From Faecalibacterium prausnitzii (GTDB taxonomy: Bacteria; Bacillota; Clostridia; Oscillospirales; Ruminococcaceae): DNA of 64,000 nucleotides. Where the stretch lies: contig NZ_CP065377.1 in the NCBI RefSeq assembly GCF_019967995.1, positions 2,728,001-2,792,000 of the forward strand, in the 5' to 3' direction. Positions 8,430 to 16,843 of the stretch are shown piece by piece. The notes under the pieces are model-generated. The model was not told the origin of the DNA. It made no database searches and was given only the letters and a program-made list of their open reading frames with translations. The position numbers and the translations under genes were made by a program. The stretch's first letter is position 1. Each line of letters begins with the position of its first letter.

Positions 8430-10715
8430 ATGCACGATCTTCTCAGGCAGGATGCCCTTCATCCCTTTGCGGCGGCGCTGCTGCCGCGCGCAGCCGTCCG
8501 CCCGGCTCTGCGGCAGGGTTCGGCTTTTCTGGCCGGGCTGCTCGGCGGCTGGGCGGTGCTGTATGGGGCGCTCATTCCCTTCGGGCTAGGGCTGACGCTC
8601 GGATTTGCGGAGGACTGCTTCGCCGCCTGTGCGGCCGGGGCAGTGCTGGGGCTGCTGCTCCATGGGTTCGGGGCGCTGTCGCTGGACAGCATCTGTCTGC
8701 TCTGCGCCATCGGGGCCGCTGTAGCGGCACGGTGGCTCTGGCCGGGTCGGTTCCGGCCCGCCCTGCTGGCGAGCTGCGGAGCCCTGGGGCTGGGAGCCGT
8801 CTGCTTTGCCTTCGGCCCCACCGGCGGCGGGATCGACCTGCTGCTCACCTGCGGAGCAGACGCCCTGCTGGCGGGGGCGCTGGGCTTTGCCCTGCGGCGG
8901 TTCCCGCCCGAAACGCCCGGCGCGGGGATGCTGCTCGTCGGGGCCGCTGCCGCTGCGGCCCTGGGCGGGGTCGCACTGGGGCCGGTCTGCCTTGGCGTCG
9001 TGTTCTGCGCCGCGCTGGAAGCCGCCCTCTGCTGCCGGGGCCAGGGGAAAGCCGCCCTTGCCTGCTGTGCCGTGCTGGGTGCAGCACTCTGCGGGGCGGA
9101 TGCCTCCCTCGGCCCGGCGGCAGCCGGGCTCTCCTGCGCCAGTGCAGCGGCTGCTCTGCTGGCCCCCGGACGCCGGGTGGAAGCCTTTGCCGCCTATGCG
9201 GGCGGCTGTGTGACGGGGGTGCTCTGCGTCCAGCCGCCCGGCAGTGCCTTTGGCTTTGCCTTCAGCGCCGGGGCGGGGCTAGGGCTGGCCGCGCTGCTGC
9301 CCGGCGGCTGGCTGGCCCCGGTGCCCGCAGACGAACCGGACGCACCGGAGGAGCGGCCCCGCTTTTCGGCCGCGGCCACCCGACTGGAAGCGGTAGCTGA
9401 AAGCCTGTCCTCCCTCGCGGAGACCGTCAACGAGGTCTACGACGCCCTGCCCCACCGGTGCGAGACCTTCCGCTGGGTCATCGACAACGCCCATGATGCG
9501 CTCTGCTTCAACTGCGGGCGGCGGGAGAGCTGCTGGAAGCAGGAATACACCGCAACGCTGGACGGCATGAACGCCCTGCGACCCATTCTGGAACGGAACG
9601 GCCATCTGGAGACCGGCGACCTCCCAGCCCAGCTGGGGCGCTGCATCCACCCGGCGGCGCTCTGCGCAGCGGTGAACAAATCCTTCGCGCTCTACCGCAG
9701 CCGGAAGGAGACCCGCGTCCACGCCGAAGCCATGCGCACAGCCCTGACTGAGCAGTACAGCGCTGTGGCCGACGCGCTGGGGGTGCTGAGTGAACAGCTG
9801 GGCCGCCCCGGCACACCGGAACCCTATAAATCCGGGCGGGTGGCCGACTTTTTTGCCAGCCTCGGCACCCCGCCGCTGGAATCTGCCGTCACGCTGGACG
9901 ACCTGGGCCGGACGCGGGCCGCTGTCACCCTGCCCCGCACCCGGTTCTCTGCCCCGGAGCTGGCCGCACTGGCACAGGAGGTCGGGCGGCTCTGCCGCCG
10001 CACCTTCGACCCGCCCCAGGTGCTCTCCTGCAAGGGGATGACGACCCTGCTCTTCTGCGAAAAGCCCGCTCTGCGGGCCGTCTTCGGGTCTGCCGGGAGC
10101 GCCGCGCGGGGCAGCATCTCCGGCGATGCGGTCCAGCAGTTCTGCAGCCCTACCGCCGCGCAGATGATCCTCTGCGACGGCATGGGCACCGGACGCCCGG
10201 CCGCTGTGGACGGCAACCTGGCCGCAGAATTGACGGCCCGCCTGCTCAAGGCAGGCTTCACCGCCGAGCTGGCCGCACGGCTGGTCAACGTAGCACTGGC
10301 CCTCAAGAGCGATGAGGAGAGCGGCGCGACCCTCGATCTCATCAGCGTGGACCTCTATACCGGCACAGCCCGGTTGTTCAAGGCCGGGGCCGCACCGGGT
10401 TTTCTGGTCCACGGCGGGCGGGCACGGCCTGTGGGGGATGCCAGCCTGCCCATCGGCATCCTGGGCGGGGTGAACGGGCAGAGCCGGGTGGTGCATCTGG
10501 CGGCGGGCGATTACGCCGTGCTGGTATCGGACGGCCTGCTCGTGGACGGCACCGGCTGGGTGCTCAAGCAGCTGGAGCTCTCTGCTGCCGCAGCCGACCC
10601 GCCCGAAGTGCTGGCCAAAACGCTGGTGGAAACGGCCCGCGCCCGCGCCGAGGCGACCGGCCGCCCCGACGACATCACCGCAGCCGTGCTCCGGCTGGAA
10701 GCCTGCGGGCGTTGA
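8430..10715 (+). CDS. spoIIE: SpoIIE-like membrane PP2C phosphatase
   Basis: A 761-residue protein (B. subtilis SpoIIE: 827). About residues 30-300 are very apolar, with multiple membrane helices. A central regulatory region follows (about 320-555), with FNCGRRESCW as a cysteine-rich segment. The C-terminal PP2C/SpoIIE domain begins near 560 and includes CDGMGTG (about residue 580), VSDGLLVDG and the metal-binding DDITAAVLR end. In spore formers SpoIIE dephosphorylates SpoIIAA to free sigma-F at the polar septum. No spoIIAA/AB/sigF genes are nearby. The start was chosen as the first ATG after the hairpin; no ordinary ribosome-binding site is free. It could be a true sporulation gene or a repurposed paralogue. 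Confidence 0.85.
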   Translation: MHDLLRQDALHPFAAALLPRAAVRPALRQGSAFLAGLLGGWAVLYGALIPFGLGLTLGFAEDCFAACAAGAVLGLLLHGFGALSLDSICLLCAIGAAVAARWLWPGRFRPALLASCGALGLGAVCFAFGPTGGGIDLLLTCGADALLAGALGFALRRFPPETPGAGMLLVGAAAAAALGGVALGPVCLGVVFCAALEAALCCRGQGKAALACCAVLGAALCGADASLGPAAAGLSCASAAAALLAPGRRVEAFAAYAGGCVTGVLCVQPPGSAFGFAFSAGAGLGLAALLPGGWLAPVPADEPDAPEERPRFSAAATRLEAVAESLSSLAETVNEVYDALPHRCETFRWVIDNAHDALCFNCGRRESCWKQEYTATLDGMNALRPILERNGHLETGDLPAQLGRCIHPAALCAAVNKSFALYRSRKETRVHAEAMRTALTEQYSAVADALGVLSEQLGRPGTPEPYKSGRVADFFASLGTPPLESAVTLDDLGRTRAAVTLPRTRFSAPELAALAQEVGRLCRRTFDPPQVLSCKGMTTLLFCEKPALRAVFGSAGSAARGSISGDAVQQFCSPTAAQMILCDGMGTGRPAAVDGNLAAELTARLLKAGFTAELAARLVNVALALKSDEESGATLDLISVDLYTGTARLFKAGAAPGFLVHGGRARPVGDASLPIGILGGVNGQSRVVHLAAGDYAVLVSDGLLVDGTGWVLKQLELSAAAADPPEVLAKTLVETARARAEATGRPDDITAAVLRLEACGR

Positions 10716-10740
10716 TTTATTCACAAATAGGGACTATAAT
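10712..10740 (+). promoter_or_regulatory. sigma-A promoter of the pectinesterase gene
   Basis: TTGATT (10712-10717), 17-base spacer, perfect TATAAT (10735-10740), 32 bases before the start. The -35 box overlaps the spoIIE-like stop codon. Confidence 0.8.
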
Positions 10741-10772
10741 AACACTATCTTTTTTGTGGGAGGTCCCTTTCT

Positions 10773-11720
10773 ATGCTGCACCTTACCGTTGCGCAGGACG
10801 GAAGCGGCGATTACGCTTCGGTGTCCGAGGCCGTGCTGGCCGTGCCTTATGAACTGGAAGCCGAGATCGTCATCGGGCCCGGCGTCTACCGGGAAAAGCT
10901 GGTCTGCGAAAAACGCTGCATCACCCTGCGGGGTGCCGGTGCCGACCAGACCATCCTCGTCTGGGCCGACGGCGGCAAACTGCCCCACCCGGACGGGCGG
11001 CCCACCCACACCTTCCGCAGCTACACGGCCTTCTTCAGCGGGGAGAGCCTCACCGTGGAGGACCTGACCATCGCCAACGATGCCGGGCCGGGCAGTCTGG
11101 TGGGGCAGGCCATCGCAGCCTATGTGGATAGCGCGCGGGCCGTGTTCCGCCGGGTGAAGCTGCTGGGCAATCAGGACACCCTGTTCTGCGCCCCGCTGCC
11201 CGAAAAAGAGCGGGAGAAGGACGGTTTCCTCGGCCCCCGCACCTTTGCGCCCCGGCGGGCCTCCGCGCAATATTACCAGAACTGTGAGATCGCGGGCGAC
11301 ATCGACTTCATCTTCGGCGGGGCAGACGCCCTGTTCGAGCAGTGCACTCTGCGCACCGTGAACAACCACATCCCCCGCAGCTTCGTCACGGCACCGTCCG
11401 GCCCGGCGGACGGGCTGGGCTTTGTCTTCTGGGACTGCGATCTCGTCTCGGACTGCCCGGCCGGGACGGTCTATCTGGGCCGGCCCTGGCGCCCTACCGG
11501 CAAGACCACCGTGCTGGACTGCCGCCTCGGTGCCCACATCGCCCCCGACGGCTTCTCGCCCTGGAACGACCGCACCGACACCGGCCTTGCCTCCTTTGCG
11601 GAGAAGGGCAGTTCCGGCGCAGGGGCTGCGCCCCGCCCGGCCTGGGTGAACGAACCCTCCGCCGCCGATGCGGCCGCACTGCTGGCCCGTGCCCGGAAGC
11701 GCTGCCGCCCGGAAGTTTAA
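10773..11720 (+). CDS. pectinesterase-family protein
   Basis: A 315-residue right-handed beta-helix protein (CE8 family), which removes methyl esters from polygalacturonate. The start follows GGGAGG. Family marks: GSGDYASVSEAV at the N-terminus, GNQDTL (acid/base Asp), GDIDFIFGGADALFE (nucleophile Asp) and YLGRPWRPT (substrate-binding Arg). No signal peptide is present, so it should act in the cytoplasm on imported methylated oligogalacturonides. No pectate lyase or GH28 gene is adjacent. A 51-residue membrane protein follows 18 bases downstream in the same transcript. Confidence 0.92.
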   Translation: MLHLTVAQDGSGDYASVSEAVLAVPYELEAEIVIGPGVYREKLVCEKRCITLRGAGADQTILVWADGGKLPHPDGRPTHTFRSYTAFFSGESLTVEDLTIANDAGPGSLVGQAIAAYVDSARAVFRRVKLLGNQDTLFCAPLPEKEREKDGFLGPRTFAPRRASAQYYQNCEIAGDIDFIFGGADALFEQCTLRTVNNHIPRSFVTAPSGPADGLGFVFWDCDLVSDCPAGTVYLGRPWRPTGKTTVLDCRLGAHIAPDGFSPWNDRTDTGLASFAEKGSSGAGAAPRPAWVNEPSAADAAALLARARKRCRPEV

Positions 11721-11738
11721 GAAAAAAGGAACGTCACG

Positions 11739-11894
11739 ATGAAAAAGCTCCCCAACGCCGTCAAATGGCTCATCATTCTGGCCGTGCTGGCCCTCATGGG
11801 CTGGATGCTGGTCCAGGTCAACGACCGCGCCTCCCGTGTCAAGATGCCCGACCCGGACAACAGCCTGGGCATCTACCGTTCTGCCAACTCGTAA
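11739..11894 (+). CDS. 51-residue single-pass membrane protein
   Basis: The ATG is preceded by AAAAAAGGAACG. The peptide has one membrane helix (about 9-26: KWLIILAVLALMGWMLVQV) and a polar tail ending NSLGIYRSANS. It follows the pectinesterase gene and ends directly before a shared terminator. Function unknown; coding is supported by the ribosome-binding site, placement and clean topology. Confidence 0.6.
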   Translation: MKKLPNAVKWLIILAVLALMGWMLVQVNDRASRVKMPDPDNSLGIYRSANS

Positions 11895-11900
11895 CAAAAA

Positions 11901-11931
11901 AATCCTGCGCTTTTGCGCAGGATTTTTTTGT
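11901..11931. terminator. bidirectional terminator
   Basis: Perfect 10-bp stem AATCCTGCGC/GCGCAGGATT with TTTT loop, A run before and T run after. It serves the pectinesterase unit (plus) and the sensor kinase (minus). Confidence 0.9.
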
Positions 11932-13439
11932 TACTCTGAAGTCATGATGAACCAGAACGTCGTTCCTTTGCCCACGGTGCTCTGCACACCGAAGCGGAAG
12001 CCGTGCTGCTGGAAAATGGCTTTTGTGATGGACAGACCCAGGCCCGTGCCCTGCTTGCCCGCATCGGAGCGGGAGCGGTAGTAGCGGTCAAAGATATAGG
12101 GCAGGTCCTCCGCGGCGATGCCGGGGCCGTGATCCTCGACCTCGACCCGGACGCCCTCGGCAGATGGTGCGGCCCGCAGCACGAAGATGCCGTCCGCTCC
12201 CATGTGGTGCATCGCGTTGCCCAGCAGGTTGTGCAGCGCCCGCTGCATCATGTTGGGGTCGGCGTAGACGGGCAGTTCCTCGTCCGGCAGCTCCAGTTTC
12301 AGCTGCCAGCCGTTCTGGGCACAGACGGCGTCGTACCGTTCGCTGACCTCGTCGCAGAGCTGGCCCATATCGAAATGGACTTTCTCGCATTTTTCCGCGC
12401 CGCTCGTCACCTTGCTCAGTTCCATGACGCTGGAGACCAGAGCCGTCAGGCGGTCGGCCTCGTCCACGATAATGTTCATCTGCTCGTCGCGGTGGGCCTT
12501 GTCGTCGCCGGTGATGTCGCGCACTGTCTCGGCGTAGCCCTTGATGAGGGTGAGCGGGGTGCGCAGGTCGTGGGAGACATTGGCCAGCAGGTCCCGCTGC
12601 ATCTGGGAAGCCCGCTGGACTTCCTTCGCCATGTGGTTGAAATCCTCGGCCAGGTCGCCAAGTTCATCGTTCCGGCCCGTTTCCACATGGACGGCATAAT
12701 CGCCCTGGGCCACCTGCCGCGCCGCACCGGAGAGCTGACGCAGCGGCTTTGTGAACCACTCGCTGAACATCCACGCCGCGCTCATCGAGAAGGCGAAGAT
12801 GAGCGCCGCCGCCAGCGGCAGCACGGTACTCATCACCTCGCCCGCCTCGGACACGTGCATCAGAGTGGTGCTCACCAGCACCGTATAGGCCCCATCGGCG
12901 GTCATCCGGCCCACGACCAGCTGATTGTAGGCCGACGGCTTGGCCGCCGGGAGCACACGGGCGAAGGCCCCGTTCTCGCGGCAGTACTGCCGCACCTGCC
13001 GGGCGGTGGAATAAGCGATGTCGTCATCCAGCGTATCGGGGAACGACTTCTGGTGCAGGCTGCAATAGGAGAGGTTCTCGTATTTTTTGATGGTGCGGAG
13101 CGTTGCGTCCGAAATATCCACGCAAAAGCTGCTCAGTTCCCCGTTGGAATAGATGTCGCTGCCCAGCTGGCTGAAGAAATCGTCGTTCGTCACCTTGATG
13201 CCGCCGAACGCCCAGTACGAGAGGATCTCCCCCTTTGCGATGGCGTCGTCCATCTCGGCCACGATCATCTCGGCCTCTGCCGTCAGCTGCTTCTGGATGT
13301 GTTTGGTGTACAGCGGCTCCAGCAGCTGGGTGCTCAGGAACCAGAACAACCCCAGCAGCAGCAGGCAGATCAGGCACAAGAACCACATCATCTGCCCGCG
13401 GATGCCGATGGAACGCCGCTTTTTTCCCAGTTGCCGCAT
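11931..13439 (-). CDS. two-component sensor histidine kinase
   Basis: A 502-residue kinase. The ATG at 13439 is 8 bases behind GGAGGAG; a TTG one codon earlier is possible. Helix 1 (about 17-40) and helix 2 (about 225-245) bracket an extracellular sensor domain of some 180 residues. A HAMP follows (KPLRQLSGAARQVAQGD), then the DHp box NVSHDLRTPLT with the phospho-accepting His, and an HATPase_c domain with N box NLLGNAMHHM, DHGPGIA and GTGLGLSI. It should phosphorylate the response regulator encoded 18 bases upstream. The ligand is unknown. Confidence 0.93.
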   Translation of the reverse strand: MRQLGKKRRSIGIRGQMMWFLCLICLLLLGLFWFLSTQLLEPLYTKHIQKQLTAEAEMIVAEMDDAIAKGEILSYWAFGGIKVTNDDFFSQLGSDIYSNGELSSFCVDISDATLRTIKKYENLSYCSLHQKSFPDTLDDDIAYSTARQVRQYCRENGAFARVLPAAKPSAYNQLVVGRMTADGAYTVLVSTTLMHVSEAGEVMSTVLPLAAALIFAFSMSAAWMFSEWFTKPLRQLSGAARQVAQGDYAVHVETGRNDELGDLAEDFNHMAKEVQRASQMQRDLLANVSHDLRTPLTLIKGYAETVRDITGDDKAHRDEQMNIIVDEADRLTALVSSVMELSKVTSGAEKCEKVHFDMGQLCDEVSERYDAVCAQNGWQLKLELPDEELPVYADPNMMQRALHNLLGNAMHHMGADGIFVLRAAPSAEGVRVEVEDHGPGIAAEDLPYIFDRYYRSRSDAGKQGTGLGLSITKAIFQQHGFRFGVQSTVGKGTTFWFIMTSE

Positions 13440-13457
13440 CAACTGCGCTCCTCCGTT

Positions 13458-14144
13458 TTATCGTGCCGCATCGGGGTCGAACTTGTAGCCGATGCCCCAG
13501 ACCGTGGCGATGTAGCCCCGGCACTTGCCCAGGTGGCCGCGCAGCATCTTGACGTGGGTGTCCACGGTGCGGTCCTCGCCGAAGTAATCGTAGTTCCACA
13601 CCTTCTGCAAGATCTTTTCGCGGCTGAGGGCGATGCCCTTGTTCGATGCCAGGAAGACCAGCAGGTCGAACTCCTTGGGCGTTAGGCTCACTTCTTCGCC
13701 CGCCACGCGGACGGTGTGGCTGGCCGTGTCGATGGTCAGGTCGCCGAAGGTCATGGTGCCGTCGGAAGCCTCGCTCCGGGGCATGGTGCGGTTGAGCACG
13801 GCCCGGACACGGGCCACCAGCTCGCGCGGGGAGAACGGCTTGACCACATAGTCGTCCGCGCCGCCCTCCAGGCCCGCCAGTTTATCGTATTCCTCGCCGC
13901 GTGCGGTCAGGATGATGACCGGCGTGTTGATGTGGCGGGTGCGCATCTCCCGCAGGCAGGTCATGCCGTCCATGAACGGCATCATCACATCCAGGATCAC
14001 CAGATCGTATCCGCCGCCGCTCAGCAGCGAAAGCGCCGCCGAGCCATCGCCTGCCTCCTCGCAGACATAGCCCGCATATTGCAGATGCTCCCGGATCAGT
14101 TCCCGGATGCGGGGTTCATCATCAACGATCAGAATTTTTGCCAT
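13458..14144 (-). CDS. OmpR/PhoB-family response regulator
   Basis: A 228-residue regulator. The receiver domain covers 1-120 with acidic pocket VDDE, phospho-acceptor Asp52 in LDVMMP, the conserved Thr in LTARGEE and Lys in VVKPFSP. A winged-helix DNA-binding domain covers about 130-225 (LTPKEFDLLVFLASN, VWNYDYFGEDRTVDTHVKMLR, GIGYKF). It forms an operon with the sensor kinase downstream. A 9-bp direct repeat lies at its own promoter and may be its binding site. Confidence 0.95.
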   Translation of the reverse strand: MAKILIVDDEPRIRELIREHLQYAGYVCEEAGDGSAALSLLSGGGYDLVILDVMMPFMDGMTCLREMRTRHINTPVIILTARGEEYDKLAGLEGGADDYVVKPFSPRELVARVRAVLNRTMPRSEASDGTMTFGDLTIDTASHTVRVAGEEVSLTPKEFDLLVFLASNKGIALSREKILQKVWNYDYFGEDRTVDTHVKMLRGHLGKCRGYIATVWGIGYKFDPDAAR

Positions 14145-14188
14145 CTATGGCTCCCTCCTCACTCAAAAGTGTCTGATATTCTGAGGTT

Positions 14189-14226
14189 ATCATACCGCGA
14201 AGTTTGGAAATTTCTGTGAAGTTTGG
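14189..14226 (-). promoter_or_regulatory. promoter with direct repeat upstream of the response regulator gene
   Basis: The -10 box TATGAT reads on the minus strand at 14194-14189. Immediately upstream GAAGTTTGG (plus-strand spelling) occurs twice, at 14199-14207 and 14218-14226, a 19-base period. Tandem direct repeats over the -35 region are typical of OmpR-family binding sites; autoregulation is inferred. Confidence 0.5.
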
Positions 14227-14345
14227 GTGAATGCTTTGGAAAACCCGAACACATTCAGTATACCACGACTGGCCGGTGCAATCCAAACGAATTTCCGTCC
14301 CTGCCGCGAAAACGCGCAGATCGTTCGTTTTTTCGTCCGGATTTC

Positions 14346-14374
14346 TTGACAAGGCGGGCCGCACCCTTTATAGT
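14346..14374 (+). promoter_or_regulatory. sigma-A promoter of the flippase-glycosyltransferase pair
   Basis: Perfect TTGACA (14346-14351), 17-base spacer, TATAGT (14369-14374); 50 bases before the flippase start. Confidence 0.75.
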
Positions 14375-14423
14375 AAAAAACAGAATGAAAAATGTATGCC
14401 TTCCCGGAGGCGTTGGAGTTTCT

Positions 14424-15929
14424 ATGAAATTCAAGAACCTTTCCCGCGTGGAGCGGAACATGCTCACCGGCCTGTTCTGCCAGTTTGTGACCATCCTGCT
14501 GAGTTTTCTCATGCCCCGGCTCTATCTGACCTATTACGGTTCCGGCGTCAACGGTGAGCTGAACACCATCAAGCAGCTGTTCGCCTACCTCTACCTGCTC
14601 GAAGCCGGGGTCGGCCTGGCCACCACCCAGGCGCTCTACCGCCCGGTGGCGATGGAAGAACACCAGACTGTGAGCGAGATCCTGGCCGCCACCGACCACT
14701 ATTACCGCCGCACCGGCACACTGTATGCCCTCATCGTGGTGGCCATCGGCGTCGTGTACCCCATGGTGGTGCATTTCACCCTGCCGCGCGGCGTCGTGCT
14801 GCTGTACACCATCCTGTACGGCCTGCCCTCCGTCACCAGCTTTTTTGTGCAGGGCAAGTACCGCCTGCTGATGGATGTGGACGGCCGCCGCTATGTGCTC
14901 AGCAACCTGGAGACTGCCACCAATCTGATCTCTGGCATCGGCAAGGTGCTGGTGCTGATGCTCACCCGGAACCTTCTGGCCATGCAGCTGCTGTACTGCC
15001 TGTGCTCCATGCTGCCCATCCCGGTCATCCTGTGGTACACCCACAAGAACTACCCCTGGATCGACCACCACGCCAAACCGGATTACTCCGCCGTCGCCCA
15101 GAAGAACTCGGTGCTGATGCACCAGCTGTCCGGCGTTATCTTCAACAACACGGACATGGTGCTGCTGTCCTACTTCTGCAATTTCCAGCTCGTCAGCGTC
15201 TACAGCATCTACAACATGTTCTTCGTCCAGATCATCTTCGTGATGAACCTGTTCCTCAACAGCATCTCGTTCCGGATGGGCCAGATCTTCCACACCGACC
15301 GGGAGCGGTTCCTTGGCCTGTTCGACCTGTGCGAGACGCTGTATCTGGCCTTTGTCGCGTTCTGCTACACCATGACGGCGGCTTTTCTGCTGCCGGTCAT
15401 CCGCATCTACACCAGCGGCATTCAGGACACCAACTACATCGACGCCTTCCTGCTGCTGCTCTTCGCCCTCAAGGCCGTACTGGAGAGCGGCAAAAGCATC
15501 TACCACCAGGCCGTTCAGTTTGAAGGCGCGTTCCAGCAGACCCGCTGGCATGCGCTGGTCGAAATGGCCATCAATCTGTCCGTCACCCTCCTCGGCATCC
15601 AGTTCTTCGGCATCTACGGCTGCCTGTTCGGCACCCTGGCCGCGCTGCTCTGCCGCACGGTGCTCGTCTTCCGCTACACCTACCAGAACATTCTGCACCA
15701 GCGCATGGCCCGCCCCGCCCTGAAATGGGTCTGTGATCTGGGCCTGATGGCCCTCATCCTGCGCATCGTGGGCATCCAGAGCCGCCCGGAACTCAGCCTG
15801 CCGGGCGTCATCGGCGTAGCCCTGCTGCATATGATCTGGATCGGCGCTGCCTTCGCGGGCGCTGCCTTCCTGTTTGACCACGACCTGCTGCACAAGCTCC
15901 GAACGTTGCGCAGCAGCATCCGATCCTGA
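14424..15929 (+). CDS. polysaccharide flippase (MATE/Wzx-like)
   Basis: A 501-residue integral membrane protein with about 12-14 helices, of the polysaccharide-biosynthesis/MviN-like superfamily (N-terminus ERNMLTGLFCQFVTILLSFL). Such proteins flip lipid-linked sugars across the membrane for surface polysaccharides. The ATG follows GGAG. A glycosyltransferase gene starts 16 bases after the stop, and the two form a small glycan unit without the rest of a capsule cluster. The substrate cannot be predicted. Confidence 0.85.
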   Translation: MKFKNLSRVERNMLTGLFCQFVTILLSFLMPRLYLTYYGSGVNGELNTIKQLFAYLYLLEAGVGLATTQALYRPVAMEEHQTVSEILAATDHYYRRTGTLYALIVVAIGVVYPMVVHFTLPRGVVLLYTILYGLPSVTSFFVQGKYRLLMDVDGRRYVLSNLETATNLISGIGKVLVLMLTRNLLAMQLLYCLCSMLPIPVILWYTHKNYPWIDHHAKPDYSAVAQKNSVLMHQLSGVIFNNTDMVLLSYFCNFQLVSVYSIYNMFFVQIIFVMNLFLNSISFRMGQIFHTDRERFLGLFDLCETLYLAFVAFCYTMTAAFLLPVIRIYTSGIQDTNYIDAFLLLLFALKAVLESGKSIYHQAVQFEGAFQQTRWHALVEMAINLSVTLLGIQFFGIYGCLFGTLAALLCRTVLVFRYTYQNILHQRMARPALKWVCDLGLMALILRIVGIQSRPELSLPGVIGVALLHMIWIGAAFAGAAFLFDHDLLHKLRTLRSSIRS

Positions 15930-15945
15930 GCCGGAGGTTTTGTTT

Positions 15946-16701
15946 ATGAGCATCCCGAAAGTTCTCCACTACTGCTGGTTTGGCGGCGCGCCCAAACCCA
16001 AAAACATCCAGAACTGCATCCGCAGCTGGAAAAAATACTGCCCGGACTATGAGATCATCGAGTGGAACGAGCAGAACTTCGACGTTTCCCAGTCACTTTA
16101 CACCCGGCAGGCCTACGATGCCCGCCGCTGGGCCTTTGTGGCCGACTATGCCCGCCTGAAGATCCTGTACGAGCAGGGCGGCATCTACATGGACACCGAC
16201 GTCGAGCTGCTCCGCCCGCTGGACGACCTGCTGGCGTATCCGGCCTTCTTCGGCTTCCAGCACAACAACGAGGTCGCCACCGGCCTTGGCTTCGGGGCCG
16301 AGGCCCGCAGCCCGGTGGTGAAAGCCCTGCTGGATGATTACGACAGCCTGCCCTTCCTGCTGCCGGACGGCAGCTGCGACCTGACCCCCTGCCCGAAACG
16401 AAATCTTCCCATCTTTGCCCGGTTCGGCATCCGGGCCGACGGCACCCGCCAGTCCACCCCGGAGATGGAAGTCTTTCCGGTGGAGTATTTCTGCCCGGTG
16501 GCCTATGCCGGTTCCACCTGCGACATCACCCCCAATACCTACTCCATCCACCATTACCATTCCAGCTGGAAGGAGAAGAGCCGGGCCATGCGGTTCGACG
16601 AAGAGGTGATGGAGCCGCTCCTCGGCGCAAAGTTCTATTACCGGTACTACCGTCCGTTCCGCCGCGCTCTGGGTGCGCGGCGGAAAAAATGGCGCACCTG
16701 A
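15946..16701 (+). CDS. GT32-type glycosyltransferase
   Basis: A 251-residue enzyme beginning MSIPKVLHYCWFGGAPKP, the hallmark of capsular/OCH1-like GT32 transferases. The RWAFVADYARLKILYEQGG stretch and the metal-binding DxD motif (YMDTDVELL, near residue 85) are clear. It probably adds a hexose to a lipid-linked glycan in the cytoplasm, which the co-transcribed flippase would export. Ribosome-binding site: CCGGAGG. Donor and acceptor are unknown. Confidence 0.9.
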   Translation: MSIPKVLHYCWFGGAPKPKNIQNCIRSWKKYCPDYEIIEWNEQNFDVSQSLYTRQAYDARRWAFVADYARLKILYEQGGIYMDTDVELLRPLDDLLAYPAFFGFQHNNEVATGLGFGAEARSPVVKALLDDYDSLPFLLPDGSCDLTPCPKRNLPIFARFGIRADGTRQSTPEMEVFPVEYFCPVAYAGSTCDITPNTYSIHHYHSSWKEKSRAMRFDEEVMEPLLGAKFYYRYYRPFRRALGARRKKWRT

Positions 16702-16709
16702 ACCCTCCC

Positions 16710-16744
16710 GCAAGCGGCTCTGTTCCGGGCCGCTTGCTTTTTGT
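16710..16744 (+). terminator. intrinsic terminator of the glycan pair
   Basis: Stem GCAAGCGGC/GCCGCTTGC (16710-16718 with 16729-16737) and a T-rich tail. Confidence 0.85.
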
Positions 16745-16763
16745 TTACCCCGCCGGGGCGCGC

Positions 16764-16793
16764 TTGCACTTTCCGGCACAGTTGTGCTATACT
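16764..16793 (+). promoter_or_regulatory. sigma-A promoter of the propeller gene
   Basis: TTGCAC (16764-16769), 18-base spacer, TATACT (16788-16793). Confidence 0.6.
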
Positions 16794-16843
16794 GAAACGA
16801 TACGAATACCCATCTGTTTTTGACCAGAGGAAGGGAGTCCTCC

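Noticed and set aside
14190..15953. A 587-codon minus-strand frame opposite the flippase
   Set aside because: The plus strand has a promoter, a ribosome-binding site and a polytopic membrane protein; the minus frame is low-complexity His/Gln/Val typical of shadow translation.
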